Below, one piece after another: positions 44,550-53,293 of a stretch of 64,000 bases of DNA. The notes under the pieces are model-generated. The model did no database searches, had not been told where the DNA came from, and saw only the letters and a program-made list of their open reading frames with translations. This DNA comes from Deltaproteobacteria bacterium (GTDB taxonomy: Bacteria > Desulfobacterota > Syntrophia > Syntrophales > UBA2210), in NCBI GenBank assembly GCA_016933965.1, contig JAFGTS010000042.1, forward strand, positions 1-64,000, in the 5' to 3' direction. Each line of letters starts with the position of its first letter. The stretch's first letter is position 1. The position numbers were made by a program, and so were the translations under genes.

Positions 44550-46664
44550 TTAGTGAGGGGGAAGAAAATCAAAGGTGGAATCATCATAGTCTTCAACTTT
44601 TTTCAGCTCACGGATCAGCGTGTACCGGGATATTCCCAGTTGCCGGGCCGCCGCCGTTTTATTACCCCTGTTGATCTCAAGGGCTTTTCTGAGAACTCGT
44701 CCCTTGATATTGCCGATAAGCTGGTCCGTCAGGCTTTTATAATCAACCAAACGGGTCTTGTCGAGTTCAAGCGTGTCTACCAGGGTGAGATCAAGTTCCT
44801 GGGGAGCCGTTTTCTTGATCTCAGCCGGAAAGTCCTCGGGAGTTATGACGCTTTTTACATTCTGCATGATCATGACCCGTTCGACGATATTTTTCAGTTC
44901 CCGGACGTTTCCGGGCCACGGATACTGGCGCAGAATTGTTTCGGCCTTGCTTGAAAAGCCCTTCACGTGTTTGTTGAACTTGTTGTTGAATTCCTCGATG
45001 TAATGGTATGCAAGAATAATGATGTCTTCATCGCGTTCTCTGAGCGGTGGAATATTGATAGGGACGACGCTGATCCGGTAGAACAGGTCTTCCCGGAATG
45101 TTCCCTTGCTCACCATCTGGCTGAGGTCCCTGTTCGTGGAGAATATGAACCGCACATCAGTAGGGATATTCTCGGTCCCGCCGAGACGCCTGATATATCC
45201 GTCCTCGATCATGCGAAGGAATTTTGCCTGAACGGAAAGACTCATCTCCCCGATCTCATCGAGAAGCATTGTGCCGCCTGAGGCATGTTCGATCAGACCA
45301 AACTTGCGTTTGCGAGCGTCCGTAAAGGCACCCGCCTCATATCCAAAGAGTTCGCTTTCCAGAAGTGTGCCGGGAATGGCGGCGCAATTAACATCAACGA
45401 ATCGTTTTGATTTTCTGTTGCTCTGCCGGTGTATCGCCCGGGCAATGAGCTCCTTTCCCGTTCCGCTCTCTCCCTGGACCAGAATGCTGGTGTTGTGCCC
45501 GGCAACCTCCTCGATGATGCGGAAAATTTCCAGCATCTTCTGCGAGCTGCCGATTATGTTGTGAAACCCGAGAAGTTTGTACTCCCGTTCTTTGAGCACC
45601 GCGATCTCGGATTTAAGCGATTTGGCCTCTCGTGAAAGGAGGGAGTGCATGATGGCGCTGTCGTAAGATGTGGCGGCGTTGATGGCGAGAATGTCCAGGA
45701 AATTCCGTTGATCGCTGGTATAGATGCCGTAACGTTTGCTCAGGTACAGAACGCCTTTGAACTTCTCTTTTATCTTGAAGGGGATGGCGATTTCCACGGG
45801 AAACCCCTCAAAGAGCGGGGGGAGCCCAAAGCGCTGGGCATGGTCCTGAATGATGGTTTTCTGTGTTTCCAGGGATTTCTGCACGATGCTGCTCTGGATC
45901 TTCAGAAAGCATTCGTTTTTCTTATCGGTATAGACCTTCTCACCGTCACTGATGAGTGAATTGTTTTTCTCGACATCGAGAAAGTACATGAGTGCATGAT
46001 CGGCGTTCCCGATTTTCAGGGCGCTGTTGATCGTGAGCTCATGCATCCGGTCCAGATCATAGATGGCGTTGAGCTGAGAGGCGGCTTCCTGCAGAACGAG
46101 CAGTTTCTTTATCTTGTCACTGTTCTCCTCAAAAAGTTTGGCGATCTGGATGACAACACTGACCTGGTTCGCAAAGGTCAGAAGGATGTTGACCTGTTCC
46201 GGTGAAAATTGGGACCGTTCCTTTGACCAGAGACTGATGATGCCGACGATCTCATCCTCGATCCTCAGAGGGGCATAGAAGGTGGAGCCTCTTTTATAGA
46301 AATTAGTGATTTTCCTATCGGTTTCGGTTATTCTCGGGTCCGTTGCCGAATCTTCCAGGGCGAGGTATTGTCCCGTTTTCGCCACCAGGGTTTCGAGGCA
46401 TTGGTGACGGTTCAGGTTGAGATTGACCGAAAAGGCACGTTTCGATTCTACGGGGGTGTAGTTCTTGACGACCTTGGTTACGAGATTCTCCCGTTCTTCG
46501 TCGAGGAGAAGAATGATTCCCCGATGAAACCCAACGGTTTCAACGACTTCATCAAGGATTTTCTGAAGAATATCGTCGAAACCCAGAGGTGTCGTTATCA
46601 GATTGCTGATGCGGAAAAAGCTTTCAAGAAGCCGTTCCGCGGAATATTCAGACTGTGATCTCAT
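44550..46664 (-). CDS. GAF-domain sigma-54 activator with GAFTDA loop
   Basis: This 704-residue regulator has two GAF sensor domains (about 20-175 and 190-350), a short coiled coil, an AAA+ domain (Walker A GESGTGKE, Walker B GGTMLLDEIGEM) and a Fis-type HTH at the C-terminus (KTAAARQLGISRYTLIREL). There is no receiver, so input is probably a small ligand or redox signal through GAF. The sigma-54 contact loop reads GAFTDA (445-450), with Asp at 449 for the usual Gly. Such variants occur in the family, but they change the sigma-54 contact. Its own upstream region holds a weaker -24/-12 match. Confidence 0.92.
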   Translation of the reverse strand: MRSQSEYSAERLLESFFRISNLITTPLGFDDILQKILDEVVETVGFHRGIILLLDEERENLVTKVVKNYTPVESKRAFSVNLNLNRHQCLETLVAKTGQYLALEDSATDPRITETDRKITNFYKRGSTFYAPLRIEDEIVGIISLWSKERSQFSPEQVNILLTFANQVSVVIQIAKLFEENSDKIKKLLVLQEAASQLNAIYDLDRMHELTINSALKIGNADHALMYFLDVEKNNSLISDGEKVYTDKKNECFLKIQSSIVQKSLETQKTIIQDHAQRFGLPPLFEGFPVEIAIPFKIKEKFKGVLYLSKRYGIYTSDQRNFLDILAINAATSYDSAIMHSLLSREAKSLKSEIAVLKEREYKLLGFHNIIGSSQKMLEIFRIIEEVAGHNTSILVQGESGTGKELIARAIHRQSNRKSKRFVDVNCAAIPGTLLESELFGYEAGAFTDARKRKFGLIEHASGGTMLLDEIGEMSLSVQAKFLRMIEDGYIRRLGGTENIPTDVRFIFSTNRDLSQMVSKGTFREDLFYRISVVPINIPPLRERDEDIIILAYHYIEEFNNKFNKHVKGFSSKAETILRQYPWPGNVRELKNIVERVMIMQNVKSVITPEDFPAEIKKTAPQELDLTLVDTLELDKTRLVDYKSLTDQLIGNIKGRVLRKALEINRGNKTAAARQLGISRYTLIRELKKVEDYDDSTFDFLPPH

Positions 46665-46749
46665 TTTCTGGTTCTTCTCCCCTGTAGTTGCAGAAAAGGG
46701 TTCGAGGGTTCAACAGCAACTTTTTCGGAGGTGAGCCCATTTTTTTATG

Positions 46750-46767
46750 TTGCACTGTCCTTGCCGG
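46750..46767 (-). promoter_or_regulatory. Weak -24/-12 match upstream of the GAF activator
   Basis: The minus strand reads CCGGCAAGGACAGTGCAA, with GG-N10-GC spacing but mismatches in both boxes. It could mean sigma-54 autoregulation of the activator gene; this is weak evidence. Confidence 0.3.
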
Positions 46768-46931
46768 GGCTCGACTGCTTCGATTTCAAGGGTGGGAATA
46801 ATAGCCGGAACGGGAGGAAATTGCAAGACGGTTGTTTTTCCTAATGAGAAAGAAGTGTTCATTCCTGAGCAGCCGAAGGATTTTCTTGATCGACAGAAAT
46901 AGTGACATGGGTCGGAATCAATATCTCGCTT

Positions 46932-48962
46932 TTATGTTCTGTCAAACTTCAGAAACTGCATCGAAAAGGTCGCTCTTCCCTGTGTGGCCGAACGAAGATC
47001 CGTGGAATAGCCGAACATCTGTCTGAGAGGTACTTTCGCCTGTATTTCGCTGATGGGACCCTTGTGGTGTATCTGCTGGATATCTCCTTTTCGTGCATTG
47101 ATGTTTCCGATGACATCTCCCATGAATTCACTGGGGGTGATGATGTCCACGACCATGATCGGCTCGAGCAGAAAGGCGCCGGCCTTTCCGCATCCGTCGG
47201 CGAAGGCCGTTGTTGCGGCTATCCGGTATCCGAGCTCCGACGATTCGCCGTCGCGGCAGGAACCCCCCGTTATCGTGACAATGATGTCCGTTACGGGATA
47301 CCCTGCCGCGCACCCGCTGAGGGCGGCATCGGAGATCCCTTCCCTGACCGCTTCCCGGTATTCCATGGGTATGGAACCTTCAGCAGCGTTATCGATGATA
47401 CGAAAGCCGCCACCCCGCTCGTTCGGTTCCAGATGGAGCATGACGCGGCCGTAATGTTTTTTGTCACCCAGTTCCCGATCAAAGACACCTTCAATGTCGA
47501 CGGTCGACCCGATCGTTTCCCGGTAGACGACCTTCGGTTTTCCCACGTTGACCCGTGTATTGAAACTTCTCATCAACCGGTCTATCACTATTTCAAGGTG
47601 AAGCTCACCCATTCCCGAAATGATGGTCTGTGCCGTTTCATCGTCGTACGTGACCTTCAGGGTGGGGTCCTCATCAGTCAGCTTGGCCAGGGCGGTCGCG
47701 AGCTTTTCTTGATCCTGCGGTGTCTTTGCTTCCACGGCCTGACTGATGACCGGTTGATAGAATTCGATGGGTTCAAGGATCAGGGGATGGGCCTCATCGC
47801 AGAGAGTTTCCCCCGTCGAGGTCTCCTTCAGACCGGCCACAGCGACGATGCTGCCCGCCCCGGCTTCTTCGATCCGCTCCCGTTTATTGGCGTGCATTTT
47901 CAGAAGGCGGGCCACCCGTTCCTTGATCTTCCTGTTGGCGTTGTACACCTCGTTCCCGACCTTCATTTTTCCCGCGTATATGCGTGTGTAGGTTACCTTC
48001 CGCCCCTCGTCCATCATGATCTTGAAGGCAAGGGCGGCAAAAGGTTCTTTATTGCTGCTGACACGTTTTTCCTTTTCACCGGTGACGGGGTTGATCCCCT
48101 CTATGGGAGGGACCTCCGCGGGAGAGGGGAGGTAATCGACGACCGAATCAAGGATGGGCTGGATACCGATATTCCGGAGGGCCGCGCCACAGAGTACCGG
48201 CACTCCTTTCAGTGAAATGGTCGCCCTCCTGATGGCCTTCATGATATCCTGGACCGGTATTTCATCGCCGTTCAGATACTGCTCGGCTATCTCATCATCC
48301 AGGTCGGCAAGTGTCTCGATCAGCGTTTCACGATGCTTCCGGGTTTCTTCTCCGCGGTCAGGGGGGACGTCGGCAACGCTGAACTGCAGCCCCAGGGTCC
48401 GGTCGTCCCAGGTGATGACCCTGTCGTACAGCAGGTCGATCACCCCCGTGAGCGTGTCCCGTTCCCAATAGGGAAGTTGCAGAATCAGCGGCGTCGAGTG
48501 AAATCGCTCCTTCATCATCTGAATAGTCCCGGTATAGTCGGCCCCGATCCGGTCCAGTTTGTTGATAAAGGCTATCTTGGGAACGTGATATTTGTCCGCC
48601 TGTCTCCAGACCGTTTCGGATTGCGGTTCGACACCGCCGACGGCACAGAAGACGACGATAACGCCGTCAAGCACCCGCAGGGAACGTTCCACCTCTATGG
48701 TGAAATCAACGTGTCCGGGGGTGTCGATGATCTGCACCTCCGTATCACGCCAGGCACAGGTGGTGACGGCCGAGGTAATGGTGATACCCCGCTCCTGCTC
48801 CTGGGGCATCCAGTCCATGACGGCTTCACCGTTATGGACCTCGCCCATTTTATGGGTTTTCCCCGTGTAGAAGAGTATCCGCTCCGTGACGGTCGTCTTG
48901 CCGGCGTCGATGTGGGCGACAATGCCGATATTCCGGATTTTTGACAGTTTCTTCGATGACAT
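46932..48962 (-). CDS. EF-G paralogue (divergent elongation factor G)
   Basis: This 676-residue translational GTPase has five EF-G-like domains. G1 [10 protein letters not shown]2 RGIT, G3 DTPGHVD, G4 NKLD and the GAAL region are intact, so it should bind and hydrolyse GTP. In domain IV the tip loop that usually reads YHDVDSSE is SCRDGESSE, so the conserved tip His is lost. It is thus probably a second EF-G (EF-G2 or spdEFG-like) rather than the main translocase; a role in recycling or stress translation is inference. It lies 26 nt after the GerMN gene, not in a str operon. Confidence 0.9.
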   Translation of the reverse strand: MSSKKLSKIRNIGIVAHIDAGKTTVTERILFYTGKTHKMGEVHNGEAVMDWMPQEQERGITITSAVTTCAWRDTEVQIIDTPGHVDFTIEVERSLRVLDGVIVVFCAVGGVEPQSETVWRQADKYHVPKIAFINKLDRIGADYTGTIQMMKERFHSTPLILQLPYWERDTLTGVIDLLYDRVITWDDRTLGLQFSVADVPPDRGEETRKHRETLIETLADLDDEIAEQYLNGDEIPVQDIMKAIRRATISLKGVPVLCGAALRNIGIQPILDSVVDYLPSPAEVPPIEGINPVTGEKEKRVSSNKEPFAALAFKIMMDEGRKVTYTRIYAGKMKVGNEVYNANRKIKERVARLLKMHANKRERIEEAGAGSIVAVAGLKETSTGETLCDEAHPLILEPIEFYQPVISQAVEAKTPQDQEKLATALAKLTDEDPTLKVTYDDETAQTIISGMGELHLEIVIDRLMRSFNTRVNVGKPKVVYRETIGSTVDIEGVFDRELGDKKHYGRVMLHLEPNERGGGFRIIDNAAEGSIPMEYREAVREGISDAALSGCAAGYPVTDIIVTITGGSCRDGESSELGYRIAATTAFADGCGKAGAFLLEPIMVVDIITPSEFMGDVIGNINARKGDIQQIHHKGPISEIQAKVPLRQMFGYSTDLRSATQGRATFSMQFLKFDRT

Positions 48963-48988
48963 CCTGTTCCCTGCCGCTGCTTTGCGGT

Positions 48989-49609
48989 TTAAGCCGATGA
49001 TTCCACAATGAGTTCCTTGTTGTTTTCAAAGGGATACCGGGTATCGATATGACCTTTTATCGTCTCGATCTCTTTTCCTTCCACCAGGATCTGAACCCTC
49101 TTGACCCCGGGAAGATTGAGGGTGATGGTGTTCGCGAGGGAATACACGGTCATCATCTCGCTGGCGCTTCCCCCGGGGTGGCGCACTATGAAGTCATTAT
49201 TAAAACTGATACGGGCCGTTCCATCCTTTTCTATCGTTACGGCCGTCACCCTGGTTTCTTCAGGTATTGTTTCGATCAGGTCCGTGCTTGGTCCTTTTAT
49301 CAGTGCTTCAACAAGTTCCCGTACTTGGTCTTCAGGTGCCCGTGCCTTTGGAATATATCGTGTCTCCGGTATGAGGAACCGTTCGTTGACGTCGGCGAAA
49401 TAGAGGGTCACCTTCTGTTTTTCCCGGGTTGCGGGAGTTTCCCCTGTTCCCGGTCCTGCGGGAAACATGTATTCAAAAAGGGTGAGAAAGAAAAAGACGA
49501 GGAAGCCCACGCCGACCAGTATGATCAGCGACAAAATGAACAACCGCAGGCTCTGCTTCTTTTTCTTTGCCTTGATTTCTTTTGCTTTTCTCTGTTTCTT
49601 CGTTGCCAT
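48989..49609 (-). CDS. GerMN-domain membrane-anchored protein
   Basis: This 206-residue protein has a Lys-rich cytoplasmic start (residues 1-20), one membrane helix (about 21-43) and a periplasmic GerMN domain (about 65-195: [39 protein letters not shown]). GerMN domains are also found in non-spore-formers, where their role is unclear. The frame opens at 49702, but AAGGAGACGG precedes the ATG at 49609. The promoter at 49641-49669 supports this start. EF-G follows in the same operon. Confidence 0.88.
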   Translation of the reverse strand: MATKKQRKAKEIKAKKKKQSLRLFILSLIILVGVGFLVFFFLTLFEYMFPAGPGTGETPATREKQKVTLYFADVNERFLIPETRYIPKARAPEDQVRELVEALIKGPSTDLIETIPEETRVTAVTIEKDGTARISFNNDFIVRHPGGSASEMMTVYSLANTITLNLPGVKRVQILVEGKEIETIKGHIDTRYPFENNKELIVESSA

Positions 49610-49640
49610 ACCATTCCGTCTCCTTGCGGAAAGCCCGCTA

Positions 49641-49669
49641 AATGTAGGGTATATTTGACATGGTGTCAA
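49641..49669 (-). promoter_or_regulatory. Promoter of the GerMN/EF-G operon
   Basis: On the minus strand TTGACA (49669-49664), a 17-nt spacer and TACATT (49646-49641) precede the GerMN start. Confidence 0.6.
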
Positions 49670-49726
49670 GACCAGAAAGTGAATGAACGGCCCCTGAAAC
49701 ACAGAGCCGGAAAGGATATGTGTGAA

Positions 49727-49909
49727 ATGCTGCCTGTGGACCCGGACGTGGTCGGGGAAATGGAATCCTTCTTGTCATATTACAGAGGATTGTCTATAAA
49801 ATACCGCTGGAGCCTCACCCGGGAGGCGTCATTACTGCTTCGGGAAGGATGTTTTGAAGGAACCCCGGCCGGGAAAAGAGACCGGGGCTCCGACGGGAGG
49901 TTTGAATGA
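49727..49909 (+). CDS. Possible small leader protein before the protease
   Basis: This 60-residue frame has AAAGGA about 10 nt before its ATG, and its TGA overlaps the protease ATG (ATGA), which suggests translational coupling. Residues 1-45 look protein-like (EMESFLSYYRGLSIKYRW), while the end crosses a CCCCGG/CCGGGG hairpin. I do not recognise it. Confidence 0.35.
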   Translation: MLPVDPDVVGEMESFLSYYRGLSIKYRWSLTREASLLLREGCFEGTPAGKRDRGSDGRFE

Positions 49910-50787
49910 TGCGCCGCACAGGTTTCAGCCCTGTATTCCTTGCGTTATGGCTTGTTGTCATCCTGTTACTTACTATTGCTGTCGATGCGGGGGCGGCCCG
50001 TGACATTCCCGATGACAATCTTGCCTATCCCGTTCTGGTCACTCTTGACTCAAACGTATCGGCCTCGGGCTTCTATCTCAAAACGGATCGCCATGCCTAT
50101 TTTGTCACGGCCCGTCACGTGCTCATCGATGAGACGAAGAACATCCCCACCAGCGGCGGAGCCACTCTGCTTTCCTATCCCCGCGACAGTACCGACCGGG
50201 AACGGAACATCCTCAGGCTCGATCTTCAGCGTCTTTCCGAGAGTGGTCAGATACGGTATCATGCGCAGGGCGACGCCGCGCTGGTCCGTATCGCTCAGGT
50301 GGTGACCAGCGGTTCCCGGGACGCCCTGAAATTCATAGAAGGTGTGTCCGTCGTTGAGCGTGCGCCTTCCGGCATCCTTGCCGTGGAGGCTTCGGCGGTG
50401 AAGGGTTTCGACCAAGTCATGATCTCAAATGAGGTCTTCATCTTCGGGTACCCCACATCCCTCGGCATCAAGGCGATACCACAGATCGATTATCGAATGC
50501 CGCTCCTCAGGAAGGGAATCATCGCGGGAAAGAACGAGTCACAAAAAACCATCATCCTGGACTGCCCCATATACCCGGGAAACAGCGGGGGGCCGGTCCT
50601 GGAGGTCGATCAGGTAAGCGCCTTCAAACAGACCTTTCGCGTGATCGGCATGGTGATCCAGTTTGTACCCTTTGCTGAGACATGGGTAAGCCAGCCGCAT
50701 GGATATTCGAATCTTACCCTTTCGAATTCCGGGTATTCCGTGGCCGTTCCCATGGATGTCATACTGGATATTCTCTGGGATGAATGA
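49906..50787 (+). CDS. Secreted trypsin-like serine protease
   Basis: This 293-residue protein has a signal peptide or anchor (about 10-31) and a trypsin fold with candidate triad H71 (TARHVL), D123 (GDAALVRI) and S227 (GNSGGPV). It lacks a PDZ domain, so it is not DegP-like in full. It probably acts in the periplasm on misfolded or specific proteins. GGAGG lies before the ATG. A perfect hairpin at 50786-50817 separates it from the convergent Hsp20 gene. The substrate is unknown. Confidence 0.87.
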   Translation: MMRRTGFSPVFLALWLVVILLLTIAVDAGAARDIPDDNLAYPVLVTLDSNVSASGFYLKTDRHAYFVTARHVLIDETKNIPTSGGATLLSYPRDSTDRERNILRLDLQRLSESGQIRYHAQGDAALVRIAQVVTSGSRDALKFIEGVSVVERAPSGILAVEASAVKGFDQVMISNEVFIFGYPTSLGIKAIPQIDYRMPLLRKGIIAGKNESQKTIILDCPIYPGNSGGPVLEVDQVSAFKQTFRVIGMVIQFVPFAETWVSQPHGYSNLTLSNSGYSVAVPMDVILDILWDE

Positions 50788-50817
50788 GCAAAGGGCACTG
50801 ACGGGTGCCCTTTGCTC
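50786..50817. terminator. Perfect hairpin between convergent genes
   Basis: GAGCAAAGGGCA (50786-50797) pairs perfectly with TGCCCTTTGCTC (50806-50817). There is no long T run on either side; it is probably a shared bidirectional end. Confidence 0.6.
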
Positions 50818-50831
50818 GAGTGTCATCGTTA

Positions 50832-51278
50832 TCAGTTATTACTGATCTCTATCTTTCTGACCTGTTTTTCCAAGGCCTTCGGCATGCTCAGCGTCAGAAC
50901 CCCGTTTTTGTATGCGGCCTCGACCTTGTCGGACAGTACCGCCTCGGGGATCCTGAGACGGCGCTCGAAGGACCCGTAATACCGCTCGGACCAGTAATAG
51001 GTATCACCGTTGCTTTCATTTTCCCGCTTCTTCTCACCTTTGACGGTAAGTATGCCGTCGGAAATAGTGATATCCAGATCTTTCTCTTCCAGCCCGGGAA
51101 GTTCCGCGCTGATGAGGTATTCCTTCTCATTTTCAGCAATGTCAAAAGCAGGTATCCAGGATTGTTCCCCGCGGCCCAACAGGGAGAACATCCCTTCGTC
51201 AAGGATCCGGTCCATGATGTTCATAATCGGAACCATGGTTCCCGTTACCGGTCGTAACTGTAACATGCGTGTCATCAT
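50832..51278 (-). CDS. Hsp20/alpha-crystallin family small heat-shock protein
   Basis: This 148-residue holdase chaperone has a short N-terminal arm and an alpha-crystallin domain (about 45-135: PAFDIAENEKEYLISAELPGLEEKDLDITI, GVLTLSMPKA). A C-terminal tail ending in an IEI-type motif follows. AAGGAGG sits 8 nt before the ATG at 51278; the frame is open to 51305. No sigma-32 or CIRCE site is seen upstream, where a repeat element lies instead. Confidence 0.94.
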   Translation of the reverse strand: MMTRMLQLRPVTGTMVPIMNIMDRILDEGMFSLLGRGEQSWIPAFDIAENEKEYLISAELPGLEEKDLDITISDGILTVKGEKKRENESNGDTYYWSERYYGSFERRLRIPEAVLSDKVEAAYKNGVLTLSMPKALEKQVRKIEISNN

Positions 51279-51306
51279 TATCTTAACCTCCTTTGAGGGT
51301 TTCATT

Positions 51307-51427
51307 GACGGCTCTGTAAAAAGTCCATATGCAGCATTGCGTCTCTCAACATCTGTTATGATTCCTCGATGTTCGCGCGGCCTGCCGTGCCCTCCATGCC
51401 CGTTTTGCGACTTTTTACGAGGGCGTC
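51307..51427. repeat. MITE-like element with 19-bp terminal inverted repeats
   Basis: GACGGCTCTGTAAAAAGTC (51307-51325) and GACTTTTTACGAGGGCGTC (51409-51427) are imperfect inverted copies bounding a 121-bp element without coding capacity. The adjoining GTCCATATGCAGCA matches, in reverse complement, the right end of the element at 27228-27390. Confidence 0.7.
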
Positions 51428-51596
51428 ATGTTTGATGATAAGATATACATGATTTCCGTTCCGTCAAGCCCGCGGGGACAGGCAATGGCTCCCGGGACAA
51501 AACTCCCCTTGCCGGGCCTCACTGGAACGTGACGCTTCTGGTGAAGACGCTGCCAGGTCTGCTGATCCCGTTTTTCGTACCGGTTCGAGGTGGGTT

Positions 51597-52403
51597 TCAG
51601 GGTGATCCCGTGAGGGTTTTCAGGCATTCCGAGGCTTTCGTTGAATATTCCGTGCCCTGCTGTGTCCCCGCCGCTTTCCGTAATGCCTGGAGTGCGGCCT
51701 TAAAATCACCCTTCTTGAGATGGCACAGGCCCTGCAAGTAGTGGGGCTCCGCAAGAGTCGGCGCTATTTCCGATGCTTTGCTGAAGTACACCAGGGCACT
51801 GTCAATGTTGCCGTCATCCATGAAAGCCCGGCCGATGTTGTTGTATATGAGGGGCAGGATGATGGTGTTCGGTTCCCGGTCCAGCGCCCTGAAATAGTGG
51901 TCCAGTGCGTTCTTGTAGTCCTTTTTGTTGTAGTAAGCGATACCGATGTTGTTGAGAGCAAGGGCGGGGGTCCTGTACAGAACGTTCGAAAGGGCCTTTT
52001 CAAATTCACTGATCGCCCCATCGGCATCACCCCGCTCCAGGTAGATCATTCCAAGGTAGTTGTGGGCTTCGGCATAATCAGGGTCCAGGGCGATCGCCCG
52101 GAGGAGTTCGTCCGCCGCTCTGTCGGTCATACCCTTTGCGTAATAACAGGCACCCATATAGTAATACACGGTCGGGTCACTCTGATACATGCGGTCGGCT
52201 TCTATGAACTCCTTGAGCGCATCGGTGTATTCGCCGGATTTCATGTAGGCGATCCCCATGGCCGTGCGTCGTTGCGCATCCTCTTTCCTGTGTTCCATCG
52301 TTGCGCAGGAGGTCATGAAAGCGAGGATGACCGCCCCGAGCAGGAGAATGGCAGGCAGCCCGGTCTTTTTCCGTTCAGTGGTCTTTGTCATTATTGTTTG
52401 CAT
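51597..52403 (-). CDS. TPR-repeat lipoprotein
   Basis: This 268-residue protein has a lipoprotein signal ending at C33 (FMTSC) and six or more TPR units (about 45-260), reminiscent of type IV pilus pilotin PilF. Such proteins scaffold outer-membrane assemblies. The start at 52403 has GGTGGG 5 nt upstream and lies inside the end of the HD-domain gene, overlapping by 29 nt. Pilus linkage is suggested only by the TPR-lipoprotein form; pilT genes are 8 kb away. Confidence 0.85.
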   Translation of the reverse strand: MQTIMTKTTERKKTGLPAILLLGAVILAFMTSCATMEHRKEDAQRRTAMGIAYMKSGEYTDALKEFIEADRMYQSDPTVYYYMGACYYAKGMTDRAADELLRAIALDPDYAEAHNYLGMIYLERGDADGAISEFEKALSNVLYRTPALALNNIGIAYYNKKDYKNALDHYFRALDREPNTIILPLIYNNIGRAFMDDGNIDSALVYFSKASEIAPTLAEPHYLQGLCHLKKGDFKAALQALRKAAGTQQGTEYSTKASECLKTLTGSP

Positions 52404-52962
52404 TTACCCACCAATCACCTTTGTCCTTGAACCACCAATCGCAAAATTCGGTATCCAGTATCACCTCCGCCAGCTTGCGCCCCGTTTCCGTGACAAGCCT
52501 CTTTACGGCGAAATGGATCCATTCCTTGCTGTATTGGTTCCCGAGGTCATCATGTTCCTTCAGCTGCAGAATAAGGGCAAGCTGGTCTGCATCATGGGCG
52601 AGCAGTGATTCCCGTGTTTTTTTTCCGTTGAACTCGGCGATACTCTCCATGATCTCTTCTCCGAAAAAAAGGGTTACCGCCAATTCGCGTACCGCCTTTT
52701 CTTCATCTACCTGGACATATTTTTTATTGACGTAGTTCATGTCTCCCGTTCGTGCTTCCGGGAGGTCGTGGAGGAGACACAGTTTCAATACTTTTGTTTC
52801 ATCAGCTTCTTTTTCGAGCTTGCACAGTACATACCCGACGAAGAGTGTTCGCAGAACATGCTCGGCGACGGATTCCGAGCCGGAACCGAGAAATTGAAAA
52901 CCCGATCGCGGTGTTTTTTGCAGCATGCCCACTTCAAAAAGAAAATTCGCTATATTCTTCAT
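52375..52962 (-). CDS. HD-domain phosphohydrolase
   Basis: This 195-residue metal-dependent hydrolase is of the YfbR-like HD class. Ligand residues are seen in SVAEHVLRTL, LCLLHDLPEARTGD and LLAHDADQLAL. YfbR-type enzymes are 5'-deoxynucleotidases; substrate here is inferred, not shown. It begins one base after the stop of the 72-residue gene and overlaps the TPR gene, so the three form an operon. Confidence 0.87.
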   Translation of the reverse strand: MKNIANFLFEVGMLQKTPRSGFQFLGSGSESVAEHVLRTLFVGYVLCKLEKEADETKVLKLCLLHDLPEARTGDMNYVNKKYVQVDEEKAVRELAVTLFFGEEIMESIAEFNGKKTRESLLAHDADQLALILQLKEHDDLGNQYSKEWIHFAVKRLVTETGRKLAEVILDTEFCDWWFKDKGDWWVNANNNDKDH

Positions 52963-52963
52963 G

Positions 52964-53182
52964 TCATCCCTTTTTCAGTATTTCCATTCTGTTTTCCATC
53001 ATCGTGGAGAGTTTCTTCATTTCCAACTGGAGTGCAGCGATACCTTCCGGTTTCAATGCGATCAGTTTGTCGAGCTTCGTTTTCCAGAACTCCACGACGG
53101 CAATTTCATTTTCCCGCATCTTTTTTTCGAACCGTGCCTGATATTCACGTATGAAATCCTGATCGCTTCCCGTCCGGTTCAT
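52964..53182 (-). CDS. Small coiled-coil protein of unknown function
   Basis: This 72-residue helical protein rich in Glu, Lys and Met (EKKMRENEIAVVEFWKTKLDKL, MKKLSTMMENRMEILKK) is probably one or two helices. AAGGGGG lies 8 nt before the ATG, and a strong promoter lies 37-65 nt upstream. It is the first gene of the operon with the HD hydrolase and the TPR lipoprotein. I do not recognise the family. Confidence 0.7.
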   Translation of the reverse strand: MNRTGSDQDFIREYQARFEKKMRENEIAVVEFWKTKLDKLIALKPEGIAALQLEMKKLSTMMENRMEILKKG

Positions 53183-53218
53183 GGTTTTTCCCCCTTTACG
53201 ATGTTACTGACAGTGATT

Positions 53219-53247
53219 GTTATATATCATGCATCGTCGAGTTTCAA
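53219..53247 (-). promoter_or_regulatory. Promoter of the 72-aa/HD/TPR operon
   Basis: On the minus strand TTGAAA (53247-53242), a 17-nt spacer and TATAAC (53224-53219) precede the small gene. Confidence 0.65.
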
Positions 53248-53293
53248 CGGGTTGTTGCCGAAAAGAATATCCGTCGGCAGGGAAGCACCGTGG

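Noticed and set aside
51279-51440. Sigma-32 or CIRCE control of hsp20
   Set aside because: No CTTGAA/CCCCAT pair or TTAGCACTC dyad was found; the region is a repeat element.
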